A stretch of DNA of 5,533 nt, from the NCBI GenBank assembly GCA_031260775.1, contig JAISKW010000061.1, forward strand, positions 1-5,533. Reading direction: 5' to 3'. The stretch is from Christensenellaceae bacterium. GTDB taxonomy: Bacteria; Bacillota; Clostridia; Christensenellales; DTU072. Below are positions 1 through 5,533 of this stretch, one piece after another. The first letter of the stretch is position 1, and every line of letters begins with the position of its first letter. Below the pieces are notes generated by a model. The model was not told where the DNA came from. It searched no databases and was given only the letters and a program-made list of their open reading frames with translations. Position numbers and translations under genes: made by a program.

Positions 1-1
1 G

Positions 2-2503
2 GCATCGAGGCTCTTGGATTTGACCTTGACGGCGCGCGAAAGCGGCGGCGGTTTCCGCGCACCCATGTGCGGAGTGCCGTTCCACGCCGTAACGGGCTAT
101 ATCGCAAGGCTTATTAAAGCCGACAAACAGGTTGCAATTTGCGAGCAACTTTCCGCACCCGGCGACCAAAAAGGGATGCTTAAGCGCGACGTCGTCCGCC
201 TAATCACCCCGGGGACTATTACCGATGAGGACATTTTAGTCGGGTGCGAAAACAACTTTCTGCTTGCTGTTTATAAGAATAAAGATAATATCGCATTTGC
301 AATCTCCGATATTTCAACCGGAGAAATGTCCGTTTTGGAGTTCGACGAAAAAAGTGTCTCATTCGAGGACGCCGTTTTGAACGTCGCGCCAAAGGAAATA
401 TTAGCGAGCGAGTCCGCAGCTTTGGTTATAAACGAGTTCGAAAGCGTAAAAACAGGCAAACTCCCGCGGGCAAAACGCCGCAACGGTGTAAGATACGTCT
501 TCAAAAACGCCGAGGGTTTCGTTTTGAAATTCTTCAAAACGGCATCGCTTGCCGCCTTAGGGCTTCAAAGCTTTCCCGACAGCGTTTGCGCGCTTTCGGA
601 CATTTTAGGATACATTGAGGACACCCAAAAGACTGCAATTGCTAACATTCTGCCGCCGAAAATAGTTACCGCCTCCGCGCGTATGTTTTTAGACAACGCA
701 ACGCAGCGAAACCTCGAGCTATTAGAGAACCTCTCCGACGGGCAAGTTAAAGGCAGTCTCTTAGGGATTTTGGATAAAACCTGCACGAGCGCGGGCGCAA
801 GGCTTTTGCGCAAAATCATAACCGAGCCCGTAACAGACGAAAAGGAAATCTTTAAGCGGCAAGACTGCGTGGACGAACTTGAAAGAAACGCTGTGCTTAG
901 ACAAAACCTGCAAGAAAAGCTTCGTAACGTACGCGATATTCAAAGGTTGTCCTCGCGGCTTGTGCAAAACACGGCAAGCCCGCGCGATATTAAAGGCATA
1001 GCCGTTTCGGTTGCGGGCGCGGCGGAAATTAAGGAACTGTTAAAAACGTCAAAGGCGGCAAAGCTTGTCGGTATTTACAAGGCGATAAACACATTATCGA
1101 AGCTCACCGATAAAATCGAGAGGGCGATTGTTGATAATCCGCCCCTTAATTTATCGGACGGCGGCGTAGTTAAATCGGGCTATAACAAGGAGCTTGACGG
1201 CTACCGTAATATGCAATCTGAGGGCGAACAGTATGTCAAAGCCTTCGAGGAGCGCGAACGCGGCAAGCTTGAAATTAAAAACCTAAAGGTCGGCTATAAC
1301 AGAGTGTTCGGCTATTATATCGAAATTCCCAAGTCGCAAGGCTCGCTCGCCCCAATGGGGTATATTCGCAAACAAACCGTAGCAAACGCCGAAAGGTACA
1401 CCTCCGCGGAATTGACCGAGCTTGAGAACGCAATCCGCTCGAGCGGGGACAGCGCGGCAAGGTGCGAGGCGACAATTTATAACGAAATCCGCGAGGAATT
1501 GAAAGAGGAAGTCACATCGCTTGTTTTGAACGCGCAGGCGTTATCCTTTTTAGACGTTTACACCTCGTTTGCACAAGTCGCCGACGAAAATAATTACTGC
1601 CGTCCGGTCGTGTCGCAAAAATCAAAAACGCTGGAAATTCAGGGAGGTCGTCACCCTACCGTTGAGGCGGGTATGAACGGCAGATTCATCCCGAACGACT
1701 CGAAATTAATAAAAGGCGAACGGCAAACGCTTATAATTACAGGCCCTAATATGGCAGGTAAGAGTACCTATATGCGGCAAAACGCGCTTATCGCGCTAAT
1801 GGCGCATATCGGCTCGTTCGTGCCTGCACGCTCGGCTTCGATGCCGCTTTTCGATAGAATTTTTACGAGAATAGGAGCCTCGGATAACCTCTCGCACGGG
1901 CAGTCAACTTTTATGTTGGAGATGAGCGAGGTCGCGCTGATATTAAATCAAGCGACTTCTAAGAGTCTTTTGATTTTGGACGAGGTCGGGCGCGGCACGT
2001 CAACGTTGGACGGGCTGTCGGTCGCGTGGGCGATTGCGGAGCATTTGTCCTTAAAAATCGGCGCGTTCACGCTGTTTGCAACGCATTATCATGAGCTGTC
2101 GGAGCTTTCGAGAGCATCACAACTCATTAAAAATTTACATTTTTTAATATCGGAGAGCGAAAACGGCGTAACCTTTTTGTACAAAGCCGCCGACGGTTCT
2201 GCGGATAAAAGCTTTGGTATCGAGGTTGCCGAGCTTGCGGGCGTAAACGCAAACGTAATTAAACGGAGTAAAGAAATTTTGAGCATCCTCTCCGAGCAGC
2301 GCAAGGACGACAATTTTAAGGAAACCTTAAGCTCGTCTATTCTTGAGGGAGCCGCCCCCACCGAACAGCTATCCTTTTTTGAAGCGGCGCAAAACGATAA
2401 TGAAAAAGAGGTTTTAAGCGGCATCAGGGGCTTAAATATCAACTCATTGACCCCGCTTGAGGCACTTACGCTTCTTTCGGGTTATGTAAAACGCTTAAAA
2501 TAA
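2..2503 (+). CDS. mutS: DNA mismatch repair ATPase MutS, 5'-truncated by the window edge
   Basis: MutS binds base mismatches and small loops in newly replicated DNA as a dimer and, with ATP, recruits the downstream repair machinery. The reading frame is open from base 2, and the first codons (ASRLLDLTLTAR) align with about residue 47 of E. coli MutS. The TTG at base 14 is therefore an internal Leu, and the real start plus the Phe-x-Glu mismatch-reading motif lie upstream of the window. Seen in order: the rest of the mismatch domain (GVPFHA, AICEQL, TPGTITDE), the connector, the core start LDNATQRNLEL (689-721), the clamp-to-lever motif GYNRVFGYYIEI (1292-1327), GGRHPTVE (1643-1666), Walker A GPNMAGKST (1742-1768), STFMLEMSE, Walker B with signature LLILDEVGRGTST (1967-2005), FATHYHEL (2075-2098), and the helix-turn-helix dimer region. 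QLSFF (2366-2380) fits a beta-clamp-binding motif. The 833 residues seen plus the missing part match the usual length of about 860-880. The gene is intact to its TAA. Confidence 0.97.
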   Translation, partial: ASRLLDLTLTARESGGGFRAPMCGVPFHAVTGYIARLIKADKQVAICEQLSAPGDQKGMLKRDVVRLITPGTITDEDILVGCENNFLLAVYKNKDNIAFAISDISTGEMSVLEFDEKSVSFEDAVLNVAPKEILASESAALVINEFESVKTGKLPRAKRRNGVRYVFKNAEGFVLKFFKTASLAALGLQSFPDSVCALSDILGYIEDTQKTAIANILPPKIVTASARMFLDNATQRNLELLENLSDGQVKGSLLGILDKTCTSAGARLLRKIITEPVTDEKEIFKRQDCVDELERNAVLRQNLQEKLRNVRDIQRLSSRLVQNTASPRDIKGIAVSVAGAAEIKELLKTSKAAKLVGIYKAINTLSKLTDKIERAIVDNPPLNLSDGGVVKSGYNKELDGYRNMQSEGEQYVKAFEERERGKLEIKNLKVGYNRVFGYYIEIPKSQGSLAPMGYIRKQTVANAERYTSAELTELENAIRSSGDSAARCEATIYNEIREELKEEVTSLVLNAQALSFLDVYTSFAQVADENNYCRPVVSQKSKTLEIQGGRHPTVEAGMNGRFIPNDSKLIKGERQTLIITGPNMAGKSTYMRQNALIALMAHIGSFVPARSASMPLFDRIFTRIGASDNLSHGQSTFMLEMSEVALILNQATSKSLLILDEVGRGTSTLDGLSVAWAIAEHLSLKIGAFTLFATHYHELSELSRASQLIKNLHFLISESENGVTFLYKAADGSADKSFGIEVAELAGVNANVIKRSKEILSILSEQRKDDNFKETLSSSILEGAAPTEQLSFFEAAQNDNEKEVLSGIRGLNINSLTPLEALTLLSGYVKRLK

Positions 2504-2504
2504 T

Positions 2505-3461
2505 ATGGAAATTGTAATCGTTTTAGCCGCCGTTTTGGGCGGACTTTTGGCAATGTATGTGCTGCTCGGGTACATAATCTTTGTCGCCGTATTTGTCAGG
2601 CAAAAGCACGGGCCGAAGCCGGCAAAAGGCAAACTCGCGGAGCGTTTAATGGGTGAAGGTGTCGAAACGTTTCATTCTTATCGTGCCGAGGCTACCGCAC
2701 GCTTTTCAAAGGTCGAATGCGAAGAAGTGCGGTTAAAATCTGCCGAGGGTTTTGACCTCTACGGGCGCATTTACGGCTCAAAGAACTTAACCGCGCCCGT
2801 AATTATCTGCGTACACGGCTACCACGGCGAGTTTTTTGCCGACTTTGCCCCTATTTCCGAAAAATTCTTAAAAGAGGGGTACTCCGTTATTGCCGTTGAT
2901 AATCGCGGGCACGGTAAAAGCGGTAGCAGATATATCGGTATGGGTTGTAAAGATGCGGAGGACGTTTTGAAGTGGGTTGCTTATGCCGAAACGAAATTCC
3001 CCGATGCACCGCTCTTTTTGTACGGTATTTCGATGGGAGGCGCGACGGTTTGTACGGTTTCCGCAAACGCGCCCGAAATAGTAAAGGGTATAATTTCGGA
3101 CTGCGGCTTTCAGAGTATAAAGGAGGTAATGTCGTCGATTGTAAAGCGGATTGTAAAACTGCCGCCGGCGATTGTGTTTTTACCGATGGCGGAATTTTTC
3201 TGCCGACGGATTAACAAGTTCGGTTTTTCCGAACCAAGCGCGATTGTAAGCGTAAAGAACGCAACCGTTCCGATGTTGTTTATCCACGGCACGGCGGATA
3301 CATTTGTAACGCCCGATAATGGAACAGCGTTGTTCGACGCGTGCGGCAGTGCAAAAAAGGAACTCTTCGAAATCAAAGACGCAGGGCATGCCCAAGCGTA
3401 TTACCATGACAGCGAAACATACTTTGAAAAGGTTTGTGAATTTATTTCAAAAGCGGAATAA
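2505..3461 (+). CDS. membrane-anchored alpha/beta hydrolase (serine hydrolase), substrate unknown
   Basis: This is a 318-residue alpha/beta-hydrolase-fold protein with one N-terminal membrane segment (about residues 3-31). The segment is followed by a basic stretch (RQKHGPKPAKGK), so by the positive-inside rule the catalytic domain probably faces the cytoplasm. The full catalytic set is visible: oxyanion HG at 104-105, the DNRGHGKSG loop at 132-140, nucleophile Ser176 in GISMGG, acid Asp265 in HGTAD, and base His295 in GAGHAQA. This layout matches the broad family of bacterial hydrolases often labelled lysophospholipase, peptidase S9-like or Bem46/YfhR-like. The sequence does not identify the substrate; an ester, thioester or lipid are all possible. 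The ATG lies one base after the mutS stop with no Shine-Dalgarno sequence, which suggests translational coupling and co-transcription with mutS. ATG 2505 is preferred over Met17 because it includes the whole membrane segment. The last 20 bases overlap the end of the opposing ftsQ-like gene. Confidence 0.9.
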   Translation: MEIVIVLAAVLGGLLAMYVLLGYIIFVAVFVRQKHGPKPAKGKLAERLMGEGVETFHSYRAEATARFSKVECEEVRLKSAEGFDLYGRIYGSKNLTAPVIICVHGYHGEFFADFAPISEKFLKEGYSVIAVDNRGHGKSGSRYIGMGCKDAEDVLKWVAYAETKFPDAPLFLYGISMGGATVCTVSANAPEIVKGIISDCGFQSIKEVMSSIVKRIVKLPPAIVFLPMAEFFCRRINKFGFSEPSAIVSVKNATVPMLFIHGTADTFVTPDNGTALFDACGSAKKELFEIKDAGHAQAYYHDSETYFEKVCEFISKAE

Positions 3462-4083
3462 TAGCCGTTTGCTCGTTTTTAAGGGTTATATTAAACTCAC
3501 CGTTCTCGTAGGTTATCAGCTGTATATATGCCGTAAGGGCGTACACAGGCGTTCCGCCGTCAACTATGCCCTTAAGCACATTGGTGAGAGTTTGCGCGTT
3601 TTGGGTACCCAAAAGCTCATTATATGTTGTGCCGTAAACGCGGATATAACCGTTCTCTGCCGCCGTTTCGTGCGGCATTTCCTCGTGTCTTGTTAAGGTT
3701 ATATCCGTAACATAAGCGGTTTCGTTCTCGTCTAAAAAGAACATTACCGGCAGGTTTTCCTCAACGCGGATTGTGATTGTTTGCAGACGGCGTTTAACCT
3801 CTTTTACGGTTATTGCGTGGTTTGGGAACGCATTTTCGATTTTCTCTTTCAACGCTTCCTCGGAAATTGTAACCGAATACGCCTGCGGTTTTATGTCAGT
3901 TTTTCCAATAATCTGAGCAGCAGTAACCGTTTGCAGCGGACCGTCCGACTCTATTTGAATGTCGTTTACGATGAGGAATTCCCACGAAAGGAAAAACACC
4001 AAGGTCAAAGAAAGTAGCGAAACAAGTACAACTATGAGTCGTGAAGCTTTGATATTCAGTTGTTTGCTCTCGCCGTTTTGCAT
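3442..4083 (-). CDS. ftsQ: FtsQ/DivIB-like cell-division protein (POTRA domain)
   Basis: FtsQ/DivIB is a bitopic membrane protein of the divisome that works with FtsL/DivIC and FtsB to control septal peptidoglycan synthesis. Seen here: a short cytoplasmic tail with K7, K12 and R15, one membrane helix at about residues 16-38, then a POTRA-like domain at about 39-107. That domain follows the family pattern: a beta strand VNDIQIES, VTAAQIIGKTDIKP, a helix ending in AFPNHAITVKEVKRR, and the TITIRVEENLPVMFF strand with the typical charged ExxPV turn. The beta domain continues with DENETAYVTDI and runs to the C-terminus. At 213 residues it is shorter than B. subtilis DivIB (about 263), mainly through a short cytoplasmic tail and C-terminus. 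The call rests on pattern and topology, because this family is poorly conserved; another POTRA-containing membrane protein is the main alternative. The ATG follows the proC stop by three bases with no clear ribosome binding site, so expression is probably coupled to proC. Confidence 0.75.
   Translation of the reverse strand: MQNGESKQLNIKASRLIVVLVSLLSLTLVFFLSWEFLIVNDIQIESDGPLQTVTAAQIIGKTDIKPQAYSVTISEEALKEKIENAFPNHAITVKEVKRRLQTITIRVEENLPVMFFLDENETAYVTDITLTRHEEMPHETAAENGYIRVYGTTYNELLGTQNAQTLTNVLKGIVDGGTPVYALTAYIQLITYENGEFNITLKNEQTAIIPLLK
3451..3480 (+). terminator. weak hairpin plus T-tract at the end of the mutS-hydrolase unit
   Basis: A 6-bp stem pairs 3451-3456 (AAGCGG) with 3465-3470 (CCGTTT), including one G-U pair, around an 8-base loop that holds the hydrolase stop codon. 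Five T residues follow at 3476-3480, after a 5-base spacer. The stem is short and the T-tract is detached, so this is at best a weak terminator for the + strand. It lies within the 3' end of the opposing ftsQ-like gene. It is listed because no better stop signal for the + strand unit is visible. Confidence 0.2.
3599..3614. repeat. 16-bp perfect palindrome inside the ftsQ-like gene
   Basis: TTTTGGGTACCCAAAA is a perfect 8+8 palindrome with no spacer. On the - strand it encodes part of the LLGTQN stretch of the FtsQ-like protein (about residues 157-162), so codon constraints explain at least some of it. It has no loop, so it would fold poorly as RNA; as duplex DNA it could be a two-fold-symmetric protein site. 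No second copy was noticed in the window. Confidence 0.3.
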
Positions 4084-4086
4084 ATT

Positions 4087-4887
4087 TTAGTACTTGTCGC
4101 TAAGCAGTGTACTTTTGTTTTTGCACGCGTTTACCGCCGAAAAAATAATTCCTTTAAGGTTATTATCGTTGAATTGGTTAACCGCTTCAATAGTCGTTCC
4201 GCCGGGAGAGCAAACCTTGCGCACGAGATCTTCCAAGCTATCGGGCGTTTGCGAGGCGTAAGCCGCCGCGCCTTCGATGGTCGCAAGCGCGAGGGATTTG
4301 CTTTCCGTTTCGCTCAAGCCGCCCGCAATACCTGCCTCCGCAAGATATTGCGCAAACAAGTATACATACGCGGGGCCCGAACCGCTGATGCTTGTTACGG
4401 CATCGAACTTGTCCTCTGAAACCTGCGTAACGAGTCCGCAACATTTGAACAGGTCAAGAATAAATTCTTTGTAAGCGTTTGCGTCGGAGGGGATATAAAC
4501 CGCCGTCGCGCCTTTTCCTACCGTTGCGGGGAGGTTAGGCATAACGCGTATAACGGGTTTGCAGGTCAGGGCGCGGATTTTTTCGCTCTTTACGCCCGCC
4601 ATTATGGAAATGAGTGCGGAGCATTTGAACTCGGGTATGTTTTTAAGAATGTCCGCATATTGCTGCGGTTTTACGCCTAAAAGGACAATTTCGCAGGTTT
4701 CGAACAGCTGAGAAGCTGAGGTGGCGGCAATAACGCCGATTTTTGCAAATTTCTCAAGCTTAGTGGAATCGGCATCGAACGCGGCAATTTCGCCTGCCTT
4801 CACGCCGCTGACGGCTTCGTTTGTTCTTGCCGCCGTGATAATCGCGCCCGCCATGACGCCCGCGCCTAAAAATCCTATCTTGTACAT
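4087..4887 (-). CDS. proC: pyrroline-5-carboxylate reductase ProC
   Basis: ProC catalyses the last step of proline synthesis, reducing 1-pyrroline-5-carboxylate to L-proline with NAD(P)H in the cytoplasm. The 266-residue product has the usual family length. Seen in order: the Rossmann loop GFLGAGVMAGAI (residues 5-16), FDAD at the end of the second strand (37-40), LLGVKPQQYADIL (69-81), SIMAGV (94-99), IRVMPNLPATVGKG (113-126), and the C-terminal dimer and active-site region with SISGSGPAYVYLF (166-178). The family signature follows, with SPGGTTIEAV at 227-236. The start is placed at ATG 4887, giving MYKIGFLG. An upstream in-frame TTG at 4935 would add 16 residues (RREIDFPSKK...) that are not typical of the family and would cover the promoter-like region. 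AAAGG at 4902-4906 is the only Shine-Dalgarno-like run, and it sits unusually far (14 bases) from the ATG. Three bases separate the stop from the ftsQ-like ATG, so the two genes are probably co-transcribed. Confidence 0.96.
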   Translation of the reverse strand: MYKIGFLGAGVMAGAIITAARTNEAVSGVKAGEIAAFDADSTKLEKFAKIGVIAATSASQLFETCEIVLLGVKPQQYADILKNIPEFKCSALISIMAGVKSEKIRALTCKPVIRVMPNLPATVGKGATAVYIPSDANAYKEFILDLFKCCGLVTQVSEDKFDAVTSISGSGPAYVYLFAQYLAEAGIAGGLSETESKSLALATIEGAAAYASQTPDSLEDLVRKVCSPGGTTIEAVNQFNDNNLKGIIFSAVNACKNKSTLLSDKY

Positions 4888-4894
4888 TGTCTTG

Positions 4895-4922
4895 AATGTA
4901 ACCTTTTTTGACGGAAAGTCAA
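4895..4922 (-). promoter_or_regulatory. possible sigma-A-type promoter for proC-ftsQ
   Basis: Read on the - strand, TTGACT (4922-4917) and TACATT (4900-4895) are separated by 16 bases and resemble -35 and -10 boxes. Only seven bases lie between the -10 box and the proC ATG, so a start point at the usual distance would fall at or next to the A of the start codon and give a leaderless or nearly leaderless mRNA. The -35 box overlaps a small inverted repeat (TTGAC, 5 bases, GTCAA; 4908-4922). No measured data support the site, and the alternative is plain read-through from pyrB. Confidence 0.35.
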
Positions 4923-4937
4923 TTTCGCGCCTCAAAG

Positions 4938-4956
4938 TTCGCGGATATATCGCGAA
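4938..4956. repeat. inverted repeat TTCGCG-N7-CGCGAA in the pyrB-proC gap
   Basis: A 6-bp perfect inverted repeat flanks the 7-base spacer GATATAT. A further direct copy of TTCGCG lies at 4924-4929. As RNA on the - strand it forms a GC-rich 6-bp hairpin starting 24 bases after the pyrB stop, but no U-run follows, so it is not a standard intrinsic terminator. It could be an operator, an mRNA-stabilising hairpin, or chance in a CG-rich sequence. Confidence 0.35.
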
Positions 4957-4980
4957 ACGTCCGCTCCCGTGCCGAGCAAA

Positions 4981-5533
4981 TTACTTAATTTCGTTTGCAA
5001 AACTCATATCTAAAACCGCCATACGGGTATAAACACCGTTTGTAATTTGCCTGAAAATGCGGCTTTTGGGGCTTTCGACAACGCAATCCTCAATTTCCAC
5101 GCCGCGGTTGAACGGCGCGGGGTGCATAACAATCGCCCTTTCTTTGAGCCTTGCCGCTCTTTCCTTTGTTAAGCCGTAATTTGCAAGATACTCGCCGGGG
5201 GCAAAGACGCGGTCCTCGGAATTATGCCGCTCGTTTTGAACCCTCAAAAACATACAAACGTCGCATTTTTCGATTGCCTCGTCTACAGTGAGCCGCTCGG
5301 CGGTGTCGTCTAAGAACTCCTCCGGGCCCGCAATATATGTTTTCATACCCAATGTACGGCAAACGATGCTGTTGCCGTGCGCGACCCGCGAGTTTTTAAT
5401 GTCGCCGATAAAGCAAATCGAAACGCCGTCAAAGCGTTTGAACTCGTCATAAATCGTGACTAAGTCAAGAATCGTTTGCGTGGGATGCTCGTTTCTGCCG
5501 TCGCCCGCGTTGAATACGGGGATATTTATTTTG
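4981..5533 (-). CDS. pyrB: aspartate carbamoyltransferase catalytic chain PyrB, C-terminal 184 residues
   Basis: PyrB joins carbamoyl phosphate and L-aspartate to give N-carbamoyl-L-aspartate, the committed step of pyrimidine synthesis. The frame is open to the right edge of the window, so the gene starts outside it. About 120 N-terminal residues are missing, including the carbamoyl-phosphate-binding SxRTR motif. Seen in order: NAGDGRNEHPTQT with the catalytic His (codon 5485-5487) and Gln three residues later, ICFIGDIKNSRVAHGN, the aspartate-domain loop FLRVQNERH with the Arg and Gln that contact aspartate, and HPAPFNRGVEIEDCVVESPKSR followed by RQITNGVYTRMAVL. This order closely resembles the roughly 304-residue Bacillus enzyme. 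An in-frame TTG at 5352 is an internal Leu codon, not a start. No pyrI-like regulatory gene follows; the next gene on this strand is proC, after 93 bases. The TAA stop at 4983-4981 is intact. Confidence 0.97.
   Translation of the reverse strand, partial: KINIPVFNAGDGRNEHPTQTILDLVTIYDEFKRFDGVSICFIGDIKNSRVAHGNSIVCRTLGMKTYIAGPEEFLDDTAERLTVDEAIEKCDVCMFLRVQNERHNSEDRVFAPGEYLANYGLTKERAARLKERAIVMHPAPFNRGVEIEDCVVESPKSRIFRQITNGVYTRMAVLDMSFANEIK

Noticed and set aside
14..16. TTG as the start codon of mutS
   Set aside because: The four codons before it (A-S-R-L) continue the conserved MutS alignment, and the essential mismatch-reading motif would be missing. It is an internal Leu and the gene runs off the left edge.
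1350..1360. CCCC-AAT-GGGG mini-hairpin in mutS
   Set aside because: Four pairs around a three-base loop within conserved coding sequence; expected by chance, with no supporting context.
2089..2442. 117-codon - strand open frame opposite the 3' end of mutS
   Set aside because: It lies wholly antisense to well-conserved MutS sequence, shows no recognisable domain, and follows from the codon bias of the sense strand.
3319..3696. 125-codon + strand open frame across the hydrolase end and the ftsQ-like gene
   Set aside because: It is out of frame with the hydrolase and antisense to the FtsQ-like protein, whose topology and POTRA pattern are convincing. The predicted product is rich in Arg and Cys with no domain.
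4060..4419. 119-codon + strand open frame opposite proC
   Set aside because: It is antisense to the strongly conserved C-terminal half of ProC; the product resembles no known family and has a shadow-like composition.
4888..4935. 16-residue N-terminal extension of ProC from a TTG at 4935
   Set aside because: ProC proteins normally begin a few residues before the GxGxM Rossmann loop, as the ATG at 4887 does. The extension has no conserved features and would run over the promoter-like sequence.
4938..4956. The gap hairpin as an intrinsic terminator after pyrB
   Set aside because: No run of T follows the stem on the - strand; the next bases are CTTTGAGGCGCG. It is kept only as an inverted repeat.
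5350..5352. TTG at 5352 as a start giving a short 123-residue protein
   Set aside because: The frame stays open upstream to the window edge and encodes conserved PyrB motifs, so this is an internal Leu of PyrB.
1..5533. A mobile element, CRISPR array, toxin-antitoxin pair or defence island
   Set aside because: No direct-repeat array, transposase, integrase, terminal repeats or paired small genes were seen; the genes are core metabolic, repair and division genes of similar composition.

Overview
The window fits a Bacillota, probably Clostridia-like, chromosome with a roughly balanced base composition. The best clue is the PyrB fragment: by memory, not by search, its NAGDG..HPTQ, GDIKNSRVA, RxQNERH and HPAPFNRGVEI blocks read like Bacillus PyrB. 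The MutS, ProC and FtsQ/DivIB-type proteins are consistent with this. Assignment below phylum would be a guess.

The window is almost fully coding and holds two converging transcription units. On the + strand, the mismatch-repair ATPase gene mutS (5' end cut off by the window edge, about 46 residues missing) is followed after one base by a membrane-anchored alpha/beta hydrolase. On the - strand, reading from the right edge, come the C-terminal part of pyrB (aspartate carbamoyltransferase, 5' end outside the window), a 93-base gap, proC (pyrroline-5-carboxylate reductase), and three bases later a short FtsQ/DivIB-like cell-division protein. The hydrolase gene and the ftsQ-like gene overlap tail to tail by 20 bases, so there is no intergenic space for a normal terminator between the two units.

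The genes are mostly housekeeping: DNA repair, pyrimidine synthesis, proline synthesis and septum formation. They do not form one pathway; what links them is tight packing. The only non-coding stretch is the pyrB-proC gap (4888-4980). It carries a possible promoter close enough to the proC start codon to give a near-leaderless transcript, and a small cluster of TTCGCG inverted and direct repeats. No tRNA, rRNA, CRISPR array, insertion sequence or riboswitch was recognised. I found no convincing sign of a new defence, mobile or biosynthetic system. The points most worth a second look are the gene neighbourhoods (mutS without mutL next to it, ftsQ outside a division cluster), the convergent overlap, and the start signals.
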